64,000 bases of DNA, from assembly GCF_029382255.1 (NCBI RefSeq), contig NZ_JARLLG010000011.1:62001-126000 (forward strand), given 5' to 3'. Of this stretch, positions 41,406 to 50,584 are shown one piece after another. Made by a program: the position numbers and the translations under genes. The notes under the pieces were generated by a model. That model was not told where the DNA came from. It saw only the letters and a program-made list of their open reading frames with translations, and made no database searches. Positions within the stretch are counted from its first letter, which is position 1. The number at the start of each line of letters is the position of its first letter. The DNA is from Isoptericola croceus (GTDB taxonomy: Bacteria > Actinomycetota > Actinomycetes > Actinomycetales > Cellulomonadaceae).

Positions 41406-43193
41406 TCACTTGGCGTCGGCGTACGAGTCGACCGCCGCGACCGTGAGGGGGAACGACACCGGGAAGTCACCGAACAGCAGCCGCCCCGCCTCCACGGCGG
41501 CCTCGCGCACCTGGTGCGCGACCTCCTCCGCGAGCGCCGCCGGGGCGTGCACCACGACCTCGTCGTGCAGGAAGAACACCAGGTGCGCCCGGTCGGCGAA
41601 CGGTGCGGGTCCGCTGTTCGCATCGGCGGCCGCCGGCAGGTCCCACAGCCTCCGGCGGATCGAGGCGATCCAGCACAGCGCCCACTCGGCGGCGGTGCCC
41701 TGGACCACGAAGTTGCGGGTGAACCTGCCCCACGAGCGGGCCGACGAGCGGGCCAGGGTGGCGGCGTCGGGGGCGGCCCCGTCGCCGAGGGCCCCCGACT
41801 GGGCGGCGTCCCAGGCCTGTCCGGGCGGTGGCGAGGTGCGTCCGAGCCAGGTGCTCACGACGCCACCGCGCTCCCCCGTGCGCGCGGCGTCCTCGACGAG
41901 CCCCATCGCACGCGGGAAGGCGCGGGACAGCCTCGGCAGGACCTGACCACTGGCGCCCGTGGTACCGCCGTACATCGCGCCGAGCATCCCCACCTTGGCG
42001 AGCTCACGGGTCGGCACAGCACCGGTGGCGACGATCCCGGCGTACAGGTCGCCGCCGGCGCCGGCGGCGGCCATCGTCTCGTCGGCGGCCAGGCCCGCGA
42101 GCACGCGCGGCTCGAGCTGGGCCGCGTCCGCGACGACGAGCACCCACCCCGGGTCGGCCTGGACGGACCGTCGCACGGACCGGGGTAGCTGCAGCGCTCC
42201 CCCACCGCTGGACGACCAGCGCCCGGTCACGACGCCGCCGACGACGTAGTCGGTCCGGAACCGGCCGTCGCGCACCCAGTGCTCCAGCCACGACCAGCCG
42301 TTGGCCGTGTACAACCGGTAGAGGTTCTTGTACTCCAGCAGCGGCGCCACGACGGGGTGGTCGATCTTCTCCAGCTCCCACTTGCGCAGGCTCCGTGCGC
42401 CCACACCTGCGTACTCCATGGCCCGCAGCAGGTCGGGGTGGGAGTCCGGGTTGAGCGTGGCGGGTGCGTCCAGGGCGGCGCGGATCCGCACCGCGAGCGC
42501 CTCGAGCTTCTCGGGGCGTCGTCCCTCGACCGGCCGGGGGCCGAGCACCTCGGTGAGGATCGCGTCGTGGACGTCGGTGCGCCACGGCAGCCCGGCGTGG
42601 TGCATCTCGGCCGCGGCGAGCGCCCCGGCGGACTCGGCCGCGAGCAGCAGTCGCAGCCGTCCCGGGCCGGTGGAGCCGGCGACGGCGGCCGTCTGTGCCC
42701 CCAGCTCGACGAGCGGGTCAGGTGGTGCGTCCGACGACGGTGCGGCTGCACCGCCACCGGCGCGGGGCCGCGGCGCGGTCCCGAGGTCGAAGAGCGACTC
42801 CTCCTGCGGACGGCGCAGCGCGCTGGTGGCCGGCGCGCCGCCGGGCGGGGTGGGCGTCATCGCGTCCCAGTCGTCCGGGGCGCCCGTGGCGAGGGCGGAG
42901 CCGGCGGCGAGGACCGAGCTGCGTAGGATGCGGCGCGCGAGGCGCAGGTCGTGGCCGCGCTCGACGCGCACCCCCGCCGTGAGCAGCGCCGGGTACCACC
43001 GGTTGGTGTCCTCCCACGTCCAGCGCGGCGGCGCGGCGGACGACGCCTCGACGTCCTGCACGACGGCGGGAAGGTCGTCCGGCGCGACCACCTGCGGGCC
43101 GGACGCACCGGCGTCGTCCGGTGTGCCGCCGTCGTCGGCGACGCGGACCAGACGGACGGTGCCCGCGGGCTCCCGGGCGAGGACGACGTGCAC
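41406..43193 (-). CDS. Family A DNA polymerase-like protein with degenerate exonuclease region
   Basis: A 595-aa protein annotated in relatives as bifunctional 3'-5' exonuclease/DNA polymerase. Polymerase motif A is LVVVADAAQLEPRVL (catalytic Asp), motif B is RELAKVGMLGAMYGGTTG, and motif C is FFLHDEVVVHAP with the HDE. The N-terminal ~190 residues lack clear D-x-E exonuclease motifs and 5' nuclease sequence. It is therefore a PolA-related extra polymerase. A full-length PolA would be elsewhere in the genome. Function unknown, perhaps repair. Start as given is ATG 43193. Confidence 0.85.
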   Translation of the reverse strand: MHVVLAREPAGTVRLVRVADDGGTPDDAGASGPQVVAPDDLPAVVQDVEASSAAPPRWTWEDTNRWYPALLTAGVRVERGHDLRLARRILRSSVLAAGSALATGAPDDWDAMTPTPPGGAPATSALRRPQEESLFDLGTAPRPRAGGGAAAPSSDAPPDPLVELGAQTAAVAGSTGPGRLRLLLAAESAGALAAAEMHHAGLPWRTDVHDAILTEVLGPRPVEGRRPEKLEALAVRIRAALDAPATLNPDSHPDLLRAMEYAGVGARSLRKWELEKIDHPVVAPLLEYKNLYRLYTANGWSWLEHWVRDGRFRTDYVVGGVVTGRWSSSGGGALQLPRSVRRSVQADPGWVLVVADAAQLEPRVLAGLAADETMAAAGAGGDLYAGIVATGAVPTRELAKVGMLGAMYGGTTGASGQVLPRLSRAFPRAMGLVEDAARTGERGGVVSTWLGRTSPPPGQAWDAAQSGALGDGAAPDAATLARSSARSWGRFTRNFVVQGTAAEWALCWIASIRRRLWDLPAAADANSGPAPFADRAHLVFFLHDEVVVHAPAALAEEVAHQVREAAVEAGRLLFGDFPVSFPLTVAAVDSYADAK

Positions 43194-43256
43194 GGGCTCA
43201 TCCTGCCCGGCGCTACCGACAAGGCACCGCCGATGGTGCGAACGCCCGGGCGTCCG

Positions 43257-43906
43257 TCAGGCCGCGGAGGCCGCCACCACGACCGCATCGTCGACGAGGG
43301 CGGTCTCCGAGGGCGACAGCGTCGGGTTGGCGCGACGCAGCGCAGCTGCGGCCGCGAGGTGGTCCGTGTACGACGGCGCGACGTGCGAGGCGTAGGCCCG
43401 CAGCAGGCCGGACATCTTGGCGCCCACCACGGGAAGCAGGTCGGCGGGGAGGTCGGACATCTGCGGCCGGAGCGCGACCTGCGCACAGATCAGCGCGGTC
43501 ATCGCGATGTCGAGCCCGGCCGGGCGTCGGTCCAGTCGATCGCGACCGGCCCGGCAGGGGCGAGGATCACGTTGAGCGGGTGGAGGTCGAGGTGGACCAG
43601 CGTGCCGCCGTCCACCTCGATCGCGTACAGCGCCCGGTGCAGCCGGGCGAGTGTCGCTCCCGCCTCGTCGACCGGCATCGTGCCGTCGAGGAGCGCCGCA
43701 CCGAGCGTGGGTCCGTCGACACGGTCCATCACGATGTCGGGGCCGTCCGTGGCATGCACCGCCGGTGCGGGGAACCCGACGGCCACGACGGTACGGAGGG
43801 TCTCGGCCTCCCGGAGGGCGGAGCGTCCGTCGCGGTAGCGGCGCAGCACGCGTCCGACGTCGAGGGCGAAGACGTCCGCGCCACGACCCGAGGCGAGGAG
43901 CTCCAT
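43257..43906 (-). pseudogene. Frameshifted kinase-like phosphotransferase
   Basis: Frame one starts MELLASGRGADVFALD and contains LDLHPLNVILAPAGPVAIDW (catalytic Asp, N and the second Asp) before a premature stop at 43499. A second frame picks up LDIAMTALICAQVAL and continues helical to 43257. Near 43505-43520 a single base is missing; restoring it gives a continuous 216-aa APH-like protein. It may be a real pseudogene or an assembly error. Confidence 0.75.
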
Positions 43907-43913
43907 GCCCGCA

Positions 43914-44591
43914 TCATGGCAGGTCGTCCGGCTGCAGAGCCCCGAGGATCAGCGAGATGCCGACGTCGAACTCGTCGGCGTAGTCGTACCCGGGCTGCAG
44001 GGCGTGCTCGGTGGTGACTTCCACGAGGTGCGGGTACTGGTCGGCGTCCAGACCGCTGAGGATGCCTCCGGCGACCTCGTTGAGCTCCGCGCTGCTGCGG
44101 AACGGCAGGCTCACCTCTTGCAGCACGAACCCGTAGAGGTAGCTGTCGATGACGGAGAAGGCCCGCGCCGCGCCGGCGACGGAGAACCCTCCGGCGCGCA
44201 GCGCGCCGAGGACGGCGTCGTGGTGGCGCAGGGTGGCCTGCCCGGGGGCGCTGCGGGAGTCCAGGAGACCGACCGCCCAGGGGTGGCGCCGGAGCACCGC
44301 CCGCGCCGAGTCGGCACGTCGGCGCATCGCGTCCTGCCAGTCCGCCTCCCCGGTCGGCAGCTCGATCTCGGCGAAGACGGCGTCGACCATCCCGTCCAGG
44401 AGGTCGTCGCGGCCCCGGACGTGGTTGTACAGCGACATCGCCTCGACGCCCAGGCTGCCGGCGACGGCGCGCATGGTGACGCCGGTGACGCCCTTGTCGT
44501 CCGCCAGGGCCACCGCCGCGCCGACCACCCGCGCACGATCGAGCGGCTCGCGCCGCGAGCCTGGTGCGTCGACCTTGCCGAGAGCTGCCAT
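43914..44591 (-). CDS. TetR-family transcriptional regulator
   Basis: A 225-aa TetR protein. The HTH reads VTGVTMRAVAGSLGVEAMSLYNHVRGRDDLLDGMVD; the C-terminal domain resembles TetR class C (SAPGQATLRHHDAVLGALR, YLYGFVLQE). Start at ATG 44591, with GGGGGA 5 nt before. Divergent from 44670-46606 with two palindromic sites in the 78-bp gap, so it probably represses itself and that operon. Confidence 0.92.
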   Translation of the reverse strand: MAALGKVDAPGSRREPLDRARVVGAAVALADDKGVTGVTMRAVAGSLGVEAMSLYNHVRGRDDLLDGMVDAVFAEIELPTGEADWQDAMRRRADSARAVLRRHPWAVGLLDSRSAPGQATLRHHDAVLGALRAGGFSVAGAARAFSVIDSYLYGFVLQEVSLPFRSSAELNEVAGGILSGLDADQYPHLVEVTTEHALQPGYDYADEFDVGISLILGALQPDDLP

Positions 44592-44602
44592 CACGATCCC
44601 CC

Positions 44603-44646
44603 TTGACGCTGCTTACACTGTAAGCCTACGGTACTTACAACGTAAG
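44603..44646. promoter_or_regulatory. Tandem TetR-type operators and divergent promoter
   Basis: GCTTACACTGTAAGC (44611-44625) and CTTACAACGTAAG (44634-44646) are two related palindromes 23 bp apart centre to centre. TTGACG at 44603-44608 is a -35 candidate for the rightward gene. They sit between the TetR gene and the NAD(P)-binding gene and fit two regulator dimers. Confidence 0.7.
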
Positions 44647-44669
44647 CCGTCGAGCGACAGGGAGCTCTC

Positions 44670-45379
<710 letters not shown>

Positions 45380-45383
<4 letters not shown>

Positions 45384-46606
45384 CCACGCCCGACCTCGCC
45401 CGACCGCCCCGCGTCCGCGCCGTCGCCCCCGACCTCGCGCGCGGGCTGATGCTCCTGCTCATCGCGCTGGCGAACGTCCCCTGGTTCCTCTACGGGACGC
45501 AGACCTCCCTGACCAGCGCGCACCGCGAGCCCTCGACGGCGCTCGACGCCGCCTGGCAGTCAGTGGCGATCGTCGCCGTCGACGGGCGCAGCTACCCGCT
45601 GTTCGCGTTCCTCTTCGGGTACGGCATCTGGCAGTCGTTCGCACGGCAGCGCGCAGCGGGGCTCGACGACCGGGCTGTGCGGCGCGTGCTGCAACGACGT
45701 CACCTGTTGCTGATCGTCTTCGGTGCGCTCCACGCGGCGTTGCTCTGGTTCGGCGACGTGCTGGGCGCCTACGGGCTGGTCGGGCTCCTCGTGGTCTGGC
45801 TCTTCCTCGGCCGCACCACCCGGACGCTGCTCGTCTGGGCCGGTGTGCTCACCGGCGTCCTGTTCCTCGTCGCCCTCGGCAGCCTCGCGCTGGGCGCCGC
45901 GCTCCCGGCGGAGCTCACCGAGGTCACCGGCGACGCCAACCCCGACCTCGCGGGCGTCACCCCCTACGCCGCCTCGATCCTGCCTCGTCTCGCGTTCTGG
46001 CTGCCCCTCACGCTCATGCAGAGCATCGTCGGGCTCGTCGTGCCCGTGGCGGCGCTCCTCGGCATCGCCTGCGCACGGGCACGGATCCTGGAGGAGCCCG
46101 GAGCGTACCGCCGGGCGCTGAGGCGCACCGCCGTCGTCGGCATCGCGGTGGGCTGGGCCGGCGCGGTGCCGTCGCTGCTGGTGCACCTCGGCACCTGGGA
46201 CGCGCCCGAGTGGTCCCCGGTGGTGCTGCACCTGGTCACCGGCCTCTTCGCGGCACTCGGGTACGCGGCCCTGTTCGCGCTGCTGGCCCTGCGCGTCCCC
46301 GCCGGCAGCGCCCCGCGCGGGTTCACCGCGGCCCTCACCGCGGTGGGCCAACGGTCCCTGACCAGCTACCTGCTGCAGTCCGTGATCTTCGCACCGCTGC
46401 TGTGCGCCTGGGGCCTCGGTCTCGGCGGCGTCCTGGATCAGTGGCAGGCGGCCCTCGTCGCGGTGGCGGCATGGCTGGTGACGGTCGCCGTCGCCGTCGG
46501 ACTCGCCCGGACCGGTCGGCGCGGCCCGGCGGAGCGGGCACTGCGCGCGCTCTCCTACCGGGGCACGGAGACCTCCGCGACACCGGTCAGCCGCCTCACA
46601 CGATGA
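45380..46606 (+). CDS. DUF418-type membrane protein
   Basis: A 408-aa polytopic protein with the DUF418 hallmarks: DLARGLMLLLIALANVPWF near the N-terminus, AFLFGYGIWQSFARQR, RRHLLLIVFGALHAALLWFGDVLGAYG and, late, VGQRSLTSYLLQSVIF. Around ten helices. Function unknown (acyltransferase-3-like fold has been proposed). ATG 45380 overlaps the previous stop as ATGA. Its end overlaps the GNAT gene's stop by 11 bp. Confidence 0.88.
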
Positions 46607-47042
46607 GCTCTCCGAGACGCTGACCGAACAGCTCACCGATCGGCAGGAAGCCGCAGCGGAGGTAGAAGCCCTCCGGGCTCCGGGGATGGCCCGCGTCCCA
46701 CAGGACCGTGATCCTGTCCACGCCCCGACGACGGGCCTCGGCAGCCACCTGCTCGACGGCGAACCTGCCGATGCCCCGGCGGCGTGCGTCCTCGGCGACG
46801 TTCATCCGCCAGATGCCGGCGCGAAAGGCAGGTTCCGACTCCTCGGGGCTCCAGTTGGCCATGACGAACCCGGTCACGGTGCCGTCCGCGATGATCGCCC
46901 GGGGCCACGCCGTCGGCTGCACGTACGCCTCGGCCACCGACCACGCCGTGGGTGCCACCGGCTCGTCGTCACCAGCCTGCGGAGGCAGGCGCAGGACGTC
47001 GTCGAGGTTGTCGCGTGTGAGCGGCTCGATGCGCAGGTCCAT
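46596..47042 (-). CDS. GNAT-family N-acetyltransferase
   Basis: A 148-aa acetyltransferase. The acetyl-CoA loop is VAEDARRRGIGRFAVEQV (R/Q-x-x-G-x-G/A pattern) and the C-terminal strand reads FYLRCGFLPIGEL. Substrate unknown. Start ATG 47042, 6 nt after a TACGTT box. Confidence 0.88.
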   Translation of the reverse strand: MDLRIEPLTRDNLDDVLRLPPQAGDDEPVAPTAWSVAEAYVQPTAWPRAIIADGTVTGFVMANWSPEESEPAFRAGIWRMNVAEDARRRGIGRFAVEQVAAEARRRGVDRITVLWDAGHPRSPEGFYLRCGFLPIGELFGQRLGELIV

Positions 47043-47048
47043 GGCCAG

Positions 47049-47054
47049 AACGTA
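47049..47054 (-). promoter_or_regulatory. -10 box for the GNAT gene
   Basis: Minus-strand TACGTT, 6 nt before ATG 47042; leaderless arrangement. Confidence 0.4.
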
Positions 47055-47126
47055 GCCCGCGCCTCTGACAATCGTCGGCGCCGGGTCGCGCACGTCGTGT
47101 CGCCCACCGCATATCCTGTGGTGGCT

Positions 47127-47150
47127 GATGACTGAGATGACTGAGATGAC
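47127..47150 (+). repeat. Three tandem 9-bp repeats before the kinase gene
   Basis: GATGACTGA is repeated in tandem (two full copies and a third partial), inside the gap between the divergent GNAT and kinase genes. Read from ATG 47128 it encodes the start of a 27-residue open frame (MTEMTEMTGP) ending at TGA 47209-47211, just before the kinase start. It could be regulatory iterons or a leader peptide. Confidence 0.5.
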
Positions 47151-47216
47151 CGGACCAGCCGTGCCACGGTGCGCGGGCACCTTCGTCGACGCTCCGCCCC
47201 GCCGGCCGTGAGCGGC

Positions 47217-48938
47217 ATGACACCGACAGGACCGACCGGGGAGCCGGCGGACGGGCAGGTGGCGCTCGGGGGCAAGTACGTCCTGGGGGAGATTCTCGGC
47301 ACGGGCGGCACCTACACCGTCTACGAGGCCGCACGTGTACCGGACGGCGCCGCTGCCGATCGCGACGGCGGCGAAGCCGGTGACGCCGGTGACGCCGGTG
47401 ACGCCGGTGACGGACCGGCCCACGGTTCCGAACCCGAACCGGCGCTCCTCGTCAAGGTCCTCCACCCGCACCTGGTCGACGACGAGGTCGCGCGCGCCGC
47501 GCTGGCCCGCGAGATCGCAGCGTCGGACCAGGTGGACCACCCGGGCGTGGTGAAGGTCCTCGACACCGGAGAGGACGAGGTCGCGGGTGCGAACGTGCCC
47601 TGGGTCCTGACCCGCCGCCTTCCCGGCGCACCTCTCTCCGAGCTGGCGGCCGGCGACGGCCTGCCGTGGCGGGAGGCACTCGCCCTGGTGGACGGGCTGC
47701 TCGACGCGCTGGCGGCCGTACATGCCGCCGGCCTGGTGCACCGCGACGTGAGTCCCCGCAACGTCGTGGTCGACCGGCACGACGGCGACGGGCTGGTGGT
47801 CGGGCTGCTCGACCTCGGCCTCGCCGCCCCCGAGGGTGGTGACGGCGACGGCGAGCTCGTGGCCGGTTCAGTGGTGGGCATGTCGCCCGAGCAGGCCCAG
47901 GGCCGGCCGCTCGACGCACGCAGCGACCTGTACGCGGTCGGGGCGCTGACCTACTTCGCCCTCACCGGGCACGCGCCGTTCGAGCGCGCCCGTCCCGACG
48001 ACGTGCTGCGCGCCCACGTCGGGGCCCCCGTGCCGGCACCATCGGCCCGGCGGGCCGCGATCCCGGTCGCGGTGGACCGGTACGTGGCACAGGCGATGGC
48101 CAAGGATCCCGGCCGCCGGTTCGCCTCCGCCGACGCGATGCGCGCGGCGACGGCGGCACTGCTGGGCACGGGTGTGGTGCCGGACAGCACCGGCGCGACG
48201 GGCTCGGACGCGACGATGACACTGGGTCAGATCGCTGCGGAGGATCCCCACCGGACGGCAGTCGTCGGAGCGGCGGGCGCAGCGGCGGCAGCGTCAGCGG
48301 CGGCCGCTGCGGGTGACGAGGCCGAGCTCCAGCGCACGCGCCAGCTCGGAGCCGTGGACACACCGGCCACACCACCCGAGGGCGTGCCGGCTCCGGCGGC
48401 GTCCGAGGACACCGCGGCGGTGCCCTCGGAGGAGACGGGGCACGAGGCTCGTCCCGGCCGCAGGTGGATCTTGGTCGCCGTCCTCGCGATCGTCGTGGCG
48501 GCCGCTGTCGCAGCCGCCGCGTTCTGGGCGTCGCGCGATACCGACGGCAGCGTGCCGGTCGCACCGGTCACGCACAGCCCGTCACCGTCTCCGTCGCCCA
48601 CGCCGTCGGAGACGCGTCCGACGGCGGCCCCAGCGCCGCCGTCCGCGCCGACCGCCCGGTCGACACCGACGCCGACGCCGACGCCGTCTGCGGCTCCCTC
48701 GCCCGACTCGACACCTACTGCGTCGCCCACGGACGACTCGACCGAGGATCCGACCCCGACGCCGACCAGCGACCCCACCCCGACCTCGGACCCGACGCCG
48801 ACCAGCGACCCGGACCCGCCCTCGGACCCGGACCCGACACCGCCCGAGGACCCGAACCCGCCGTCGGACCCGGACCCCGGTGACGGCTCGGCGGGCGGCA
48901 GCGACACGGCGGACGGCGAGACCGACCCCGCACCCTGA
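47217..48938 (+). CDS. Membrane Ser/Thr protein kinase with extracellular Pro-Thr tail
   Basis: A 573-aa kinase starting at ATG 47217 (GTG 47208 is possible). The Gly-rich loop is LGTGGTYTVYEA, the catalytic Lys lies in LLVKVL, the loop is HRDVSPRNVVVD, and the DFG position is DLG. A ~40-residue insertion containing GDAGDAGDAGD sits between the Gly loop and the Lys. A single transmembrane helix lies at about 416-438, followed by ~135 residues of Pro/Thr/Ser/Asp repeats outside the membrane with no PASTA domain. Ligand and targets unknown. Confidence 0.9.
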   Translation: MTPTGPTGEPADGQVALGGKYVLGEILGTGGTYTVYEAARVPDGAAADRDGGEAGDAGDAGDAGDGPAHGSEPEPALLVKVLHPHLVDDEVARAALAREIAASDQVDHPGVVKVLDTGEDEVAGANVPWVLTRRLPGAPLSELAAGDGLPWREALALVDGLLDALAAVHAAGLVHRDVSPRNVVVDRHDGDGLVVGLLDLGLAAPEGGDGDGELVAGSVVGMSPEQAQGRPLDARSDLYAVGALTYFALTGHAPFERARPDDVLRAHVGAPVPAPSARRAAIPVAVDRYVAQAMAKDPGRRFASADAMRAATAALLGTGVVPDSTGATGSDATMTLGQIAAEDPHRTAVVGAAGAAAAASAAAAAGDEAELQRTRQLGAVDTPATPPEGVPAPAASEDTAAVPSEETGHEARPGRRWILVAVLAIVVAAAVAAAAFWASRDTDGSVPVAPVTHSPSPSPSPTPSETRPTAAPAPPSAPTARSTPTPTPTPSAAPSPDSTPTASPTDDSTEDPTPTPTSDPTPTSDPTPTSDPDPPSDPDPTPPEDPNPPSDPDPGDGSAGGSDTADGETDPAP

Positions 48939-48974
48939 CGAGGCGCCCGTAGCACCTCCCGGGCACGTGCGACC

Positions 48975-49460
48975 ATGGCGAACGTGCCGACGACTTTCGA
49001 GGTCATCACCGAGTGCCCGTGCCCGCCCGAGGCGCTCTTCGACGCCTCGTTGAGCATCGACGCGCACGTCGACTCGATGGCGGCGTCGCGCGAACGGGCC
49101 GTCGGCGGCGTGACCCAGGGCCGGATCAGTCTCGGCGAGACCGTCACCTGGCGAGCACGGCACGTCGGCATCTGGTTCCGCATGACGTCGCTCATCACCG
49201 CGCTGGAACGACCTCACCGGTTCGTCGACGAGCAGGTCCGCGGTCCGTTTCGGAGCTTCGTCCACGAGCACGAGTTCACCGAGGCGGCAGGCACGACACG
49301 GATGACCGACCGGATCACGATCGCGGCACCCGTGCTCGGTCGCGTCGCCGAGCGGCTGGTGCTGGTGCCCTACCTGCGCCGACTCATCCGGACGAGGAAC
49401 ACGCATCTCGTCGCGCTCGTCTCCCGCGACGCCGACGGACCAGAAGGACGGAGACGATGA
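48975..49460 (+). CDS. SRPBCC-family (START-like) protein
   Basis: A 161-aa protein with the polyketide-cyclase/SRPBCC pattern: PPEALFDASLSIDAH at the N-terminus, GETVTWRARHVGIWFRMTSLI, and HEFTEAAGTTRMTDRI. Such proteins bind hydrophobic ligands. The stop overlaps the next gene as ATGA, so it is cotranscribed with the phosphotransferase. Confidence 0.82.
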   Translation: MANVPTTFEVITECPCPPEALFDASLSIDAHVDSMAASRERAVGGVTQGRISLGETVTWRARHVGIWFRMTSLITALERPHRFVDEQVRGPFRSFVHEHEFTEAAGTTRMTDRITIAAPVLGRVAERLVLVPYLRRLIRTRNTHLVALVSRDADGPEGRRR

Positions 49461-50371
49461 ACCAGGTCGACGTCCCCACGATCCTGGCCGAGTACGGTCT
49501 GCGCCCGACCGGTGAGCCGAAGCTGCTCGAAGGCGGCGAGGACAACGGCAACTTCCGCATCGCGACCGCCCAGGGCGACATGGTGCTGCGGGAGTACCGG
49601 ATGTCGGGCATCGACAAGATCCGCGCCGAGCTACGGCTGGTCGCGTTCCTCGGCGAGAACGGGTATCCCACACCGGCACCGCTGCGGACGGCCTCAGGCG
49701 AGCTGGTGGTCGAGGCCGACCGCCCGATCGCCGTCTTCCCTTGGGTGCCCGGCGACGTCCCGACCGAGATGACCGCACCGTTGGCAGAGCAGGTCGGTGA
49801 GCTGCTGGCCCAGATGCACCTGCTCACGGCCGACTGGACCGACGAGCGGATCCCGGTGATCGACCGCCTCGGCCTCCTCCACCAGGGCCTGGCGTCCCGG
49901 CCCGAGCTCGACGGCGTCGACGACTGGCACGATCGCGTCCGGGACTTCCTCGAAGCCTGCGGCGAAGAGCTGAAGCGCTTGGACGAGCTGCCCTCCGGCC
50001 CGCTGCACCACGACCTCCACCGCCAGAACCTCCTCGTCGCGGAGGGGAAGGTGACTGCCGTGCTGGACTTCGACGAGCTGAACCGCGGTCCGCTCGTCAT
50101 CGACCTGGCGCGCGTCTTCCACTACCTCGCCGTCGACCACCCCGACCGGCGCCTGCCGCGCGCCCTCGCCGACGCCGTCGTCGCGGGGTACGAGCAGACG
50201 AGGTCCCTGTCCGAGGCCGAGCGCGAGCTGCTGCCGGTTGCCTTCGACCTGGCGGGAATGGTCGACGCCGCCGCCTTCATCATGTGGGCCGCACCCGCCA
50301 TCGGTCTGACGCACGTGGACGAGTGCACCAGCTGGATCGCCTACCTGCGCAACGTGGGCGCGCTCACCTGA
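49457..50371 (+). CDS. Phosphotransferase, homoserine kinase II/APH-like
   Basis: A 304-aa small-molecule kinase. Motifs: LLEGGEDNGNFRI (nucleotide loop), MVLREYRM (Lys replaced by Arg region), HHDLHRQNLLVAEGKVTAVLDFDEL (catalytic Asp and metal-binding Asp), and RVFHYLAVDH. It resembles ThrB2-type homoserine kinases and related APH-fold kinases. Substrate not certain. Translationally coupled to the SRPBCC gene. Confidence 0.82.
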   Translation: MNQVDVPTILAEYGLRPTGEPKLLEGGEDNGNFRIATAQGDMVLREYRMSGIDKIRAELRLVAFLGENGYPTPAPLRTASGELVVEADRPIAVFPWVPGDVPTEMTAPLAEQVGELLAQMHLLTADWTDERIPVIDRLGLLHQGLASRPELDGVDDWHDRVRDFLEACGEELKRLDELPSGPLHHDLHRQNLLVAEGKVTAVLDFDELNRGPLVIDLARVFHYLAVDHPDRRLPRALADAVVAGYEQTRSLSEAERELLPVAFDLAGMVDAAAFIMWAAPAIGLTHVDECTSWIAYLRNVGALT

Positions 50372-50503
50372 CGACCCGGACCCACCCACGCGGGCAGGTC
50401 CGGGATGTCCGGTCAGGGACCTTCGTCGCTGTGTGGCAGGCCTTTGGCAACTGCGGCATGCCGTCGTGCCATGGTGTGCTGACTCCAGAGGGAGGTGAGG
50501 ACG

Positions 50504-50584
50504 ATGGGCGACACCTGGGTGGGTGGGGTCGTCGTCGGCATCGCGATCACGCACACGTTCCACCCTCACACCGCGGAGGGCTGA
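50504..50584 (+). CDS. Possible 26-residue leader peptide coupled to the alcohol dehydrogenase
   Basis: ATG 50504 follows a very strong ribosome site (GGAGGTGAGG) and opens a 26-codon frame, MGDTWVGGVVVGIAITHTFH, then PHTAEG, whose TGA overlaps the dehydrogenase ATG as TGATG. The strong SD suggests real translation and coupling. The His-rich end is curious. No homology recognised; it may be only a translated leader. Confidence 0.4.
   Translation: MGDTWVGGVVVGIAITHTFHPHTAEG

Noticed and set aside
48580-48900. Pro/Thr-rich repeats of the kinase tail considered as a separate mobile or regulatory repeat
   Set aside because: They are in frame with the kinase and read as an extracellular stalk.
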